A DNA stretch of 64,000 nt, from NCBI GenBank assembly GCA_032027125.1, contig JAVSMQ010000001.1, positions 3,152,350 to 3,216,349 on the forward strand, read 5' to 3'. The DNA is from JANJTB01 sp032027125. Lineage in GTDB: Bacteria; Bacteroidota; Ignavibacteria; Kapaibacteriales; UBA2268. Positions 9,029 to 16,792 of this stretch are shown in pieces. Position 1 is the first letter of the stretch. Each line of letters begins with the position of its first letter. Position numbers and translations under genes: made by a program. The notes under the pieces are model-generated. The model was not told the DNA's origin and did not search any database. It saw nothing but the letters and a program-made list of their open reading frames with translations.

Positions 9029-9253
9029 CTAGTTTATCAATCCTGCTACACTTTTTGTGTTAAATATATATGATTTCACCATTACATCTTCTTTTTGGAT
9101 TTCCGATGCAAACCACCAGTATCTTGTAAAAGGTTTGGAAGTAATTTCAAGTGAATTTTTAATTGAATTGTTATTGTATTTTATCTGGGAATCTGCATTG
9201 CGGCAGATTGAGAAAAATAAAACAAATACCACTATGAATAATGAAATCCGCAT
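9029..9253 (-). pseudogene. Short secreted protein, possible truncated N-terminus of a glycoside hydrolase
   Basis: The ATG at 9253 is preceded by AAGGAG at good spacing and gives a 74-residue product with a signal peptide (MRISLFIVVFVLFFSIC). A longer reading frame starting at 9322 overlaps the methyltransferase and is not needed. After the signal peptide comes PFTRYWWFASEIQKEDV, which reminds me of the N-terminus of large exported glycoside hydrolases; the frame then ends at once. I infer a gene truncated to its first exported segment, or a genuine small secreted protein. The family resemblance is from memory and weak. It lies 13 bp after the methyltransferase stop and may be co-transcribed. 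Confidence 0.35.
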
Positions 9254-9266
9254 TTTGTACTCCTTG

Positions 9267-9926
9267 TTATTTCTCGGCAACAACTGCATATTGCAGATAT
9301 TTACCATCGCTGAAAAGTCCAAATGTCATGATATTAAAGAGCAAAAATGATATTTTTTTTGCAATCGGATTTATTCCTTGAATTGATATGATTTTATAAC
9401 CTGATGATTCGAACATGCGAATTATACTTTTTTGGGTGAAAAATCTTAAATGAGTAAAATCAAGAATGCCGCCTTCGTGGAGATATTCCCAATCTCTTTT
9501 TATGATAAGGTCAAACATATTTTTGACATATCTGACATTTGGTAGGGAGCTGACAATTTTAGCCCCGTCAGGCAGAATTTTATGAAGTTTTTCAAGTGTA
9601 TCAAAGGGATTTGAAATATGTTCGAGTACGTCGTTAAAAATTACGCAGTCAAAATAATTCTTTGGGAGTTCGTGATAACATTCATCGAAACCTGAAATAA
9701 TAATCTTATCCACAATTTTACCGGCTGATTGTGCAGCTTCTTTATAAGGTTCAATTGCCCAATACTCACAGTTTCGTGATTCTTTTATAATTTTTGCAAA
9801 TCCGCCTATGCCGCATCCGACTTCAAGTATTTTTTGAGCATCACGTGGTACGAAATCAGTCATTTCAGGTCTGGAAATGCCGAAATAGTTTTGAAAATCA
9901 TGACTGCTGTCAACCTTTTTAAGCAT
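9267..9926 (-). CDS. Class I SAM-dependent methyltransferase
   Basis: A 219-residue cytosolic protein of the UbiG/Methyltransf_23 type. Motif I is ILEVGCGIGGFAKII (about residues 33-47), the acidic loop is AIEPY, motif II is YFDCVIFNDVLEHI, followed by PDGAKIVSSLPNVRY and FTHLRFFTQKSI, a pattern common in methyltransferases acting on small molecules, lipids or glycans. The substrate is unknown. The ATG follows directly on the U tract of the gdhA terminator, and the only Shine-Dalgarno sequence (AAGGGAAG) is the 3' arm of that hairpin, so expression may depend on whether the hairpin is melted. Confidence 0.8.
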   Translation of the reverse strand: MLKKVDSSHDFQNYFGISRPEMTDFVPRDAQKILEVGCGIGGFAKIIKESRNCEYWAIEPYKEAAQSAGKIVDKIIISGFDECYHELPKNYFDCVIFNDVLEHISNPFDTLEKLHKILPDGAKIVSSLPNVRYVKNMFDLIIKRDWEYLHEGGILDFTHLRFFTQKSIIRMFESSGYKIISIQGINPIAKKISFLLFNIMTFGLFSDGKYLQYAVVAEK

Positions 9927-9963
9927 AAAAAAACTTCCCTTTTACAAAAGCAAAAGGGAAGTT
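9927..9963 (-). terminator. Intrinsic terminator of gdhA overlapping the methyltransferase RBS
   Basis: On the minus strand AACTTCCCTTTT (9952-9963) pairs perfectly with AAAAGGGAAGTT (9932-9943) across an 8-nt loop, followed by seven T residues that run into the ATG of the next gene. It is a textbook Rho-independent terminator, and its 3' arm contains AAGGGAAG at Shine-Dalgarno distance from that ATG. Confidence 0.9.
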
Positions 9964-9988
9964 CTAAATCCAAAATTATTGGATACTC

Positions 9989-11275
9989 TTATACCCAGCC
10001 GCGCAATTTACATGCTTCGGCTACTCTTGAAATTGAAATCATATAAGCAGCATCGCGCATAAAGATATTACGTGTACGGGCTAAATCGCTTACGGCATGA
10101 TAGGCATGTGTCATCTTCTGGTCTAATTTTTCGAGGACTTCTTCACGTGTCCAGAAGAAGTTCATATTACATTGTACCTGTTCAAAATATGAACATGTAA
10201 CACCGCCTGCGTTAGCCAAAAAGTCGGGGATAACCATAATTCCGCGTTCTTTAATTACTGCATCGGCTTCAGGTGTTGTTGGTCCGTTTGCACCCTCAAC
10301 AATTATTTTTACTGATGGTCTAATCATATTAACAGTTGAAGCATTAATCTGATTTTCCAATGCAGCAGGAATAAGAATATCAACATCCTGTTGAATCCAT
10401 GCATCACCGGGTAGAATTTCGAAGCCAAGTTCGAGAGCTAATTTCTGGTCAACTTCACCGAATCTGTTTGTGATACTTAGAAGTTCTTTCCAGTCAATAC
10501 CGCTTTCTTTTTTGTAAGTGATTGCTTTTTTCTCTTTATTGTCCCAGCTTGATACAGCAATAGCTTTACCGCCATTTTTAGTATAAAGGTCAATTGCATA
10601 CTGGCTGACGTTTCCGAATCCCTGGAATGATGCGGTAGTATTTTTAACATCAATATTAAGTTCTTTAAGGGCTTCTCTTAAAGTATAGATAACGCCGTAA
10701 CCTGTTGCTTCAGTTCTGCCTAATGAACCGCCTGAGCCTAATGGTTTGCCTGTAATAAATCCGGGTGCTTTGTGACCTACGATTCTTTCGTATTCGTCAA
10801 GCATCCAAAGCATGTGCTGACCATTTGTCATAACGTCAGGTGCCGGAACATCCTGTAAAGGACCTACATTTTTGGCAACCTGGCGAATCCAGCCGCGGCA
10901 GATCGCTTCCTGCTCGCGTAATGATAAGTTACGAGGGTCACAGATAACTCCTCCCTTACCGCCGCCGAGAGGAATATCAACAACAGCAGTTTTCCATGTC
11001 ATCCACATAGATAATGCGCGTACTGTGTCAACTGTTTCCTGCGGGTGAAATCTGATTCCGCCTTTTGCAGGTCCGCGTGCGTCATTATGCTGACAGCGGT
11101 AACCGCGGAACACTTTGTATGTACCGTCATCCATTCTGACCGGAATATTGAAATGATATTCACGATCCGGATTTCTCAAAAATTCGCGTGTTGCTTCATC
11201 TAAATGAAGCTGTTCTGCTATGGCGTCAAACTGTTGCTGAGCCATCTTGAAGGGATTGAATGATCCTTCTGACAT
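9989..11275 (-). CDS. gdhA: Glu/Leu/Phe/Val dehydrogenase family, glutamate dehydrogenase
   Basis: A 428-residue cytosolic enzyme that interconverts glutamate with 2-oxoglutarate and ammonia using NAD(P). The N-terminal domain has KGGIRFHPQ and the catalytic-lysine block PLGGGKGGVICDP (Lys near 107). The Rossmann domain has FQGFGNVSQYA, then GANGPTTPEAD, and NAGGVTCSYFEQVQ close to the end. The length is that of hexameric class enzymes. It is monocistronic with about 335 bp of upstream DNA and a strong terminator. Whether it uses NAD or NADP cannot be told reliably from the sequence. Confidence 0.93.
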   Translation of the reverse strand: MSEGSFNPFKMAQQQFDAIAEQLHLDEATREFLRNPDREYHFNIPVRMDDGTYKVFRGYRCQHNDARGPAKGGIRFHPQETVDTVRALSMWMTWKTAVVDIPLGGGKGGVICDPRNLSLREQEAICRGWIRQVAKNVGPLQDVPAPDVMTNGQHMLWMLDEYERIVGHKAPGFITGKPLGSGGSLGRTEATGYGVIYTLREALKELNIDVKNTTASFQGFGNVSQYAIDLYTKNGGKAIAVSSWDNKEKKAITYKKESGIDWKELLSITNRFGEVDQKLALELGFEILPGDAWIQQDVDILIPAALENQINASTVNMIRPSVKIIVEGANGPTTPEADAVIKERGIMVIPDFLANAGGVTCSYFEQVQCNMNFFWTREEVLEKLDQKMTHAYHAVSDLARTRNIFMRDAAYMISISRVAEACKLRGWV

Positions 11276-11611
11276 AATAATTATTTCCTTTTTAAGTTTA
11301 TCAAAACATCGGAATTTCGTTTAGAAATTCTTTATTTAAAAATTTGTCAAATAACTAACTCAAAATTAACTAATTTATTGACAATATAAAACATAAAAAT
11401 ATAAATAATTACCAAAAATATTGAAAATTATGTATTTTTTTTAACAATAAAGTGAAATATTAAATTATATTGATGTTTTTATAGTACTTATGGAGTATTA
11501 AATTGAGGATAATTTTCAAAAATTACCATTTCAAAATTATTATAAAATTCCTCAATCTTTTTTAATTGATATTCGCGAATGATAATAATTATTATCAGAC
11601 ATAGAAAATTA
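11276..11611. promoter_or_regulatory. gdhA upstream region with 18-bp palindrome
   Basis: About 335 bp of AT-rich DNA upstream of gdhA. The perfect palindrome TGATAATAATTATTATCA at 11580-11597 contains Fur/PerR-like half sites (TGATAAT), but it is some 300 bp from the gdhA start and just beyond the end of the next minus-strand gene, so it could equally be a 3' hairpin. No other structure is evident. Confidence 0.3.
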
Positions 11612-12745
11612 TTACCGGACAAATAATACTTTATTGGGATTGAGCATTACATCAAATTGCTTAGACGAACGGCTGAAATCATTGGTTGAAAAAACTAATA
11701 TACCGCCGTTATTAATATGATTTTTTGCATTGCTGACCCATATTGAGCCGTCGAACGGGGAGACAGATAATCCGTACCAAATATCGAATCTGTTCGGATT
11801 TTTAATAATCATTGATGATTTACCGCTATTTAAATCAATACATGAAACACCGGATTCTTCACTCATAGAACTACCCTTCGGCATTTGACTGATAAAAAAA
11901 AGTGAATCGCCGGTTTGTGATAAATTTATGTTTCTTGCTCTGATTTTCCAGTTTCTCAGTTGATTAAAATTTGACAAATCGAATTCAATGATTCCGCCTG
12001 TACTGTCTTCTTGGGATGGCAGGTCATAATAAACTGCATAAAATGTATTATTTTTTTGACTTATCAATACTTCGCTGCAATTTGCACCCGTTTTGATTTT
12101 TCTGATTTCTTTTTTTGATGAAGCTGATACAATTGAAACAGTAGCGGCATCGGGGTGCATATAATTAAAATCCCCGTAAGCTGAATTTGCTGCAAATATC
12201 ATATCTCCATTTACTGCAATCCCTTCCGGTTGAGGTCCGACAGGTATTTCAAAAGTCTCAGAATCGTTTTTAAAATTAAATATATATACAGAACTTTTCA
12301 AAAGGCATGTTACGCAGGCTGTGGAATTACTCAATAAAGCAAGTTTTCTGGGCATACAGTTCTCAGGAAGTGAGATTTCTTTTATTCGTCTTCCGTCTGA
12401 AATTCTAATAAGTCTGATAATTGATGATGTACTTAAAGCAATAAGTGCCGTATCACCCTGCCGTATAATATCATTACCTGTATCGCCAAGCAATTCTCCA
12501 TCATTTGAAGTTTTAAAATATTCTTTGAGGACATCCCCGGAAGCACTTTTTATCAGAGTGAGTGAGGTATTGTCATAACCCTGCAATCCCTCACACAGTA
12601 CCAGTATATCACCAGGGCTTGCCTTTAAGTATTGTACGGGTGAATTATCTAACGGTGTCCTGATGCACGATACAGTTATAAAGCATAATATTAATAAAGG
12701 TATTAATTTTTTACTACGAAGTATAATGTCGAAAAAGAATGTCAT
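11612..12745 (-). CDS. YncE-like beta-propeller lipoprotein; start disrupted by repeat element
   Basis: From about 12720 the protein reads as a lipoprotein (LIPLLILCFITVSC, Cys lipid attachment) followed by a six- or seven-bladed propeller with YVTN/YncE-like turns such as GPQPEGIAVNGDMIFAANS. Proteins of this type sit in the outer membrane or periplasm. The open frame continues upstream to 13033, but that part translates a dispersed hairpin repeat (12741-12884) and the sodB terminator, so it is not protein. The only in-frame ATG near the signal peptide (12745) lies inside the repeat and has no Shine-Dalgarno sequence. The native start appears to have been lost or replaced when the repeat arrived, so expression is uncertain. 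Confidence 0.6.
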   Translation of the reverse strand: MTFFFDIILRSKKLIPLLILCFITVSCIRTPLDNSPVQYLKASPGDILVLCEGLQGYDNTSLTLIKSASGDVLKEYFKTSNDGELLGDTGNDIIRQGDTALIALSTSSIIRLIRISDGRRIKEISLPENCMPRKLALLSNSTACVTCLLKSSVYIFNFKNDSETFEIPVGPQPEGIAVNGDMIFAANSAYGDFNYMHPDAATVSIVSASSKKEIRKIKTGANCSEVLISQKNNTFYAVYYDLPSQEDSTGGIIEFDLSNFNQLRNWKIRARNINLSQTGDSLFFISQMPKGSSMSEESGVSCIDLNSGKSSMIIKNPNRFDIWYGLSVSPFDGSIWVSNAKNHINNGGILVFSTNDFSRSSKQFDVMLNPNKVLFVR

Positions 12746-12884
12746 TCTGAGCGGAGCGAAGAATCCATGCCTTTGCAAGTGATTGAAATGAAATAAGATG
12801 GACTCTTCGCTCCGCTCAGAGTGACAACTTCTGTAGAGAATATCGAAAAAAGATGTCATTCTTGACTGAGCGTAGAACCCATGC
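12741..12884. repeat. REP/MITE-like hairpin element copy plus an extra arm
   Basis: Arms 12741-12768 and 12798-12825 are 28-nt imperfect inverted repeats (cores GAGCGGAGCGAAGAATCC and GACTCTTCGCTCCGCTC). A third, degenerate arm, GTCATTCTTGACTGAGCG, follows at 12855-12872. This is the family also seen at 6236-6353, 28093-28118 and 40740-40850. Confidence 0.8.
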
Positions 12885-12983
12885 CTTAAAAACTGATTTA
12901 TAAACAAATTGTTCGTAAATTTTCCAACCATAATCAAAGAAATCCCAAAAATTAAGCGACGTATTTTCCGATTTACTATTTCT

Positions 12984-13031
12984 AAAAAAAAAGCCACCCC
13001 GAAAATTTTGAAGTATTTTAATCGGGATGGC
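12984..13031 (-). terminator. Intrinsic terminator of the superoxide dismutase gene
   Basis: On the minus strand GCCATCCCGA (13022-13031) pairs with TCGGGGTGGC (12993-13002), one G-U pair, 19-nt loop, followed by nine T residues. It lies about 20 bp past the stop codon of the superoxide dismutase gene. Confidence 0.85.
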
Positions 13032-13053
13032 ATTTAAATTTGAACCATAAAAA

Positions 13054-13629
13054 TTATATATTTTTGGCTACATTATTCCAATTTATGACATCAAAAAATG
13101 CATCTACATATTTTGGACGTGCATTGCGGTAATCAATATAATATGCATGCTCCCAAACATCAATTCCAAGCAGTGCGGTTTTGCCTTCTGTCAGGGGGGT
13201 GCCAGCATTGCTGAACGAAACTATATCCAGCTTTCCGTCAGAATTTTTAACAAGCCATGTCCAACCCGCTCCGAACAATCCGGTAGCTGCCTTAACAAAT
13301 TTAGCTTTAAATTCATCAAAAGAGCCGAAACTTTGCTCAATAGCAGCCAAAGCACTTCCTGAAGGAGTACCGCCGCCGTTTGGTGTCATACAATCCCAGA
13401 AAAATTCGTGATTCCAGATTTGAGCAGAATTATTGAATAAAGGTCCGGATGCCTTACGAATAATATCTTCGAGGGGCATATTTTCAAATTCTGTGCCTGA
13501 AATCAAATTATTGGTATTGGTGACATAAGCCTGAAGATGTTTGCTATGATGAAAATCCATAGTTTCTTCTGAAATGTAAGGTGCAAGTGCATTCTTTGCG
13601 TAGGGTAATTCTTTGAGAGTAAAAGCCAT
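13054..13629 (-). CDS. sodB: Superoxide dismutase, Fe-type
   Basis: A 191-residue Fe/Mn superoxide dismutase that converts superoxide to hydrogen peroxide and oxygen. Metal ligands are visible: His27 in DFHHSKH, the His of QIWNHEFFW (near 74), and Asp plus His in DVWEHAYYIDY (near 158 and 162). The Gln in AQIWNHEFFW, at the position where Fe enzymes keep the second-shell Gln, points to iron. No signal peptide, so cytosolic. A good Shine-Dalgarno sequence (GGAG) precedes the ATG, and a terminator follows. It is monocistronic. Confidence 0.93.
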   Translation of the reverse strand: MAFTLKELPYAKNALAPYISEETMDFHHSKHLQAYVTNTNNLISGTEFENMPLEDIIRKASGPLFNNSAQIWNHEFFWDCMTPNGGGTPSGSALAAIEQSFGSFDEFKAKFVKAATGLFGAGWTWLVKNSDGKLDIVSFSNAGTPLTEGKTALLGIDVWEHAYYIDYRNARPKYVDAFFDVINWNNVAKNI

Positions 13630-13713
13630 GATAATTTCTCCTGTTTTAGTTCATTAAAAAAATATGTATGATGTGGTGCTATAAACGAATTAGGATAATT
13701 AAAATTTTGTTNC

Positions 13714-15390
13714 TTAATTATTACCTAATATATTTTTTGCTTGAGAGCGATACAATTTTGCCTTGGAGTTAAAATGGTCAATTTCAAGAGCTTTATCAAA
13801 ATCAAGAATAGCATTTTGATAAAGATGTTGATAAGTCATTGTATAATAACCCTTTAAAACATAAACTTCAGCACGGTTAATTTCATCTTCAAAAAGGATT
13901 TGAAATTCCTTGTGGGATTCTGAATCTTTATTTGGGATATACTGTTTTAAAATTGCCCGTATAATTTTTAAATCAAGGGAATATTCATCTAATTTAATTA
14001 ATTTTTCAACATCAGGAAGAGCTGCTTCATAATTTCTCATTTCAAAATAAAGTAATGCTCTTTTATAAATACAATTAGATTCATCTGAAATTTCAATAGC
14101 TCTGTTATATTGTTTTAATGAACTATCATATAGTTTCTTTTCTCTGAGAATATCACCTTTTAATAAATATGCGTTATAATTAAGTGAATCATTATTAAGA
14201 ATTAAATTAATTACCATATAGGTAGAATCATCATATTTGTTATTATCATACTTTTTAATTTTATCAAAAACGACTTGAAATGCCGATTTAATACCTTCAA
14301 CACTTAGGTCATTAATTACTACTGTACTTTTATCCTTTTGACTATTTAGTTTATCCCTGCATAATTGAAAACACGCCTGCCCTTTTAATAATAAAGCTTC
14401 AATATTGGTTTTAGAATATTTGAGATTAAGATTTGCATAATCTTTAGACTGAAAATAATTACCCAGATTATAATAACACTGACTTATAAAATAATAAATG
14501 TCAGCCCGTGTAGAATCAACAGCAATAATATGATTGAAATGACTAACGGCATCATTATAATCCATTTCATAATAATAATTATATGCAATCTCAAGTTCTT
14601 TCTCAAGAAAATCAGGATCTAATATCTTCCAATTCTTTAAATCTTCAATATAATCAGAATTTTTATTTAGAATCTGATTTGCTCTACCTCTGTAAATATA
14701 TGCTAATGTTAAATTGGGATTTAACTTAATAGCTTTTGAGAAGTCATCAAGAGCAAATTTGTATTCTTTATTTGATAATCTTGTAATTCCACGATAAAGA
14801 TATGCTGAATCATATTCCGGATATTTTGAAATCAAGGTATCAAAATCGCAAATTGTTTCGATCAAATTATTTGTTCTTAATTTGGATAAACAAGCTTTTA
14901 GATAATATGATTTATCATCAGTGTTAATATAGAGTACATTGAAATTATTATATGAAGCATTATAATATCCTAATTTGAAATTTATATTAGCAAGATATAG
15001 CCTTGCCTCCAAATTATTTGGATTATTTATTAATACTCTGTCAAAATCATGAACAGCTTGTGTATATGATTTCAATTTATACCGAACCACACCTGATTTA
15101 TAATAAGCCTGTTCGAAATCTTTTTTAAAATTAACTGTTTTACGAAAATAATACAAGGCTGTATCATATTTGTATAATTTCTCGTAAGCCATTCCATTTC
15201 CAAAGAAAGCGAGATAATTATTCGGCTCGATTTTTAATGCATCATTAAATTTGCATATTGCATCTCTTATTTTATTCTGCGCAATAAGCTGATTGCCTTC
15301 AATTATATGGTCATTTGCTGTTTGTGCAAATGAAGAACCACAACAGATAATTACTGCTACTACAAATAATATTACAACCTTTACTTTCAT
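13714..15390 (-). CDS. Exported TPR-repeat protein
   Basis: The 558-residue protein has a signal peptide (residues 1-23) and then tetratricopeptide repeats over almost its whole length, for example AICKFNDALKIEPNNYLAFF, AVHDFDRVLINNPNNLEARL, FALDDFSKAIKLNPNLTLAY, and AILDFDKALEIDHFNSKAKL close to the C-terminus. TPR arrays are protein-interaction scaffolds; no catalytic domain is present. The stop codon lies next to an ambiguous base at 13712. It is separated by about 35 bp from an upstream lipoprotein gene on the same strand, so the two probably form an operon. Confidence 0.8.
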   Translation of the reverse strand: MKVKVVILFVVAVIICCGSSFAQTANDHIIEGNQLIAQNKIRDAICKFNDALKIEPNNYLAFFGNGMAYEKLYKYDTALYYFRKTVNFKKDFEQAYYKSGVVRYKLKSYTQAVHDFDRVLINNPNNLEARLYLANINFKLGYYNASYNNFNVLYINTDDKSYYLKACLSKLRTNNLIETICDFDTLISKYPEYDSAYLYRGITRLSNKEYKFALDDFSKAIKLNPNLTLAYIYRGRANQILNKNSDYIEDLKNWKILDPDFLEKELEIAYNYYYEMDYNDAVSHFNHIIAVDSTRADIYYFISQCYYNLGNYFQSKDYANLNLKYSKTNIEALLLKGQACFQLCRDKLNSQKDKSTVVINDLSVEGIKSAFQVVFDKIKKYDNNKYDDSTYMVINLILNNDSLNYNAYLLKGDILREKKLYDSSLKQYNRAIEISDESNCIYKRALLYFEMRNYEAALPDVEKLIKLDEYSLDLKIIRAILKQYIPNKDSESHKEFQILFEDEINRAEVYVLKGYYTMTYQHLYQNAILDFDKALEIDHFNSKAKLYRSQAKNILGNN

Positions 15391-15425
15391 TTCATCAACT
15401 TTTATATTGATACATTTTTTATTTA

Positions 15426-16130
15426 TTATTTACAAACTTTTCCTAATTTAATTTGAGGAATTTCTTTTAAATTGAATTTATTGACTCTCATCGTATCATA
15501 TACTATTTTTGATTTAGTTTCATATACAATTATGTTGTACTTATCTTTTAATACTGCATTGTAATTGGGTCCTTTTCCGACTTCATAAATACCAATTAAT
15601 ATTCTAAAATTCCTAGAATCAGTCAGATAAACAGCATTAAGATTTATATTATTGCATTTATATAGGTCATCAGAAATATAATAATTATCGTCAAACTCAT
15701 AAGAATTAGAATGGATGCAATTTTCACATTTGATAATATTATCCCCGAAAATTGGCTTTGTCTTAATGTAACACGAATCATATTGCCGGTTCTTTATTAA
15801 ATCTGCAATTAACATTGTTTTTTGATTTAGAGTATCTGTTTCAAATCGGGATTCCAGTAAACTGGCTATAATAATATTATCCTTTTTAATAACTTCAATA
15901 TTGCCATGCTCATCATTATGACCGATTTTTATTCTAAAATTAGTTGAATCAGTTAAATAGGACGTAACTTCTTCTCCCCAAACACCGGCACAAAATGTCA
16001 TGTATCGTTCAACATAAAGCTTATCAGCTATTTTTTGGGTTGACATATATTCACAACAGTCAAAGTCATCACAAAAACAACCTGTTAAAAGTAAAAGTCC
16101 CATAAATAAAATTAAGAACTTATATTTCAT
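15426..16130 (-). CDS. Hypothetical lipoprotein with internally duplicated domain
   Basis: A 234-residue lipoprotein (lipobox LLTGC, Cys near 18) followed by a Cys-rich stretch (CFCDDFDCCEY). Two halves resemble each other: YLTDSTNFRIKIGHNDEHG with IEVIKKDNIIIASL, and YLTDSRNFRILIGIYEVG with AVLKDKYNIIVYET. The internal repeat suggests two copies of a small beta domain. I do not recognise the family. It is upstream of the TPR protein gene and divergent from the ECF sigma gene. Confidence 0.55.
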   Translation of the reverse strand: MKYKFLILFMGLLLLTGCFCDDFDCCEYMSTQKIADKLYVERYMTFCAGVWGEEVTSYLTDSTNFRIKIGHNDEHGNIEVIKKDNIIIASLLESRFETDTLNQKTMLIADLIKNRQYDSCYIKTKPIFGDNIIKCENCIHSNSYEFDDNYYISDDLYKCNNINLNAVYLTDSRNFRILIGIYEVGKGPNYNAVLKDKYNIIVYETKSKIVYDTMRVNKFNLKEIPQIKLGKVCK

Positions 16131-16285
16131 TTATATTTAAACTTTTATATTGATACATTACCAATTACAAAATTAGTAAATATTGCGGGTAATTCAAAAT
16201 CTATTTGAATTATAAAAATATTCTTGTATCTTTTTTGTATTTTCGTAACACATCCTGATGAAAAACGGAACAAATTTGAGTAGTT

Positions 16286-16792
16286 ATGACAAAACAAGAA
16301 AGATTTAATCTACTTTTTGAACCTTGTAAAATGCCGCTGAAAAGGTTCGCTTACTCTATCTCTTACGGGTCACAGCAGGCTGAAGAAATCATTGCCGATA
16401 CTATGTTCTTTGCTTATCAGAATATTGACAATCTAAGCAGTGACAAGGCTTTTCTAAGTTACCTGTTTACAATAGCACGCAGGGTAAAAAGTAAAATCAT
16501 CAAAGCAAATTCAGAGAATAATCATAATTTTGATTTAGATGAATTTGTATCAAAAGAACTTAATCCCGAGGAAAGATGTGATACCATTCTGCTTTACGAA
16601 GCCATTGCAAAGCTGAAAGAAGAACAAAAGGAAGCACTGATTTTAAATGAGTTTTCAGGTCTTACTGCAAAAGAAATATCAAAGATACAGAATACAACTG
16701 TTTACAACGTGAAAATCAGAATTTTCAGAGCAAAGAAATTATTAAAAAAATTATTATCGGATAGTGAGATTCAAAATGAAAAAGTTGGATAA
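16286..16792 (+). CDS. ECF-type RNA polymerase sigma factor
   Basis: 168 residues with only the two ECF regions. Region 2 covers FAYSISYGSQQAEEIIADTM to FTIARRVKSK; region 4 covers LKEEQKEALILNEFSGLTAK, EISKIQNTTVYNVKI and FRAKKLLKKLL, a helix-turn-helix that reads the -35 element. It should direct RNA polymerase to a small regulon under control of the overlapping downstream membrane gene, its likely anti-sigma partner (17-bp overlap). The upstream sequence contains TTTTCGTAACA, which may be part of its own autoregulated promoter. Confidence 0.88.
   Translation: MTKQERFNLLFEPCKMPLKRFAYSISYGSQQAEEIIADTMFFAYQNIDNLSSDKAFLSYLFTIARRVKSKIIKANSENNHNFDLDEFVSKELNPEERCDTILLYEAIAKLKEEQKEALILNEFSGLTAKEISKIQNTTVYNVKIRIFRAKKLLKKLLSDSEIQNEKVG

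Noticed and set aside
9057..9350. Plus-strand 97-residue frame
   Set aside because: It is antisense to the small secreted fragment and the methyltransferase end; those have the better start and signal peptide.
12746..13033. N-terminal 96 residues of the long propeller frame
   Set aside because: They translate the dispersed hairpin repeat (HSERSEES type) and the sodB terminator, not protein.
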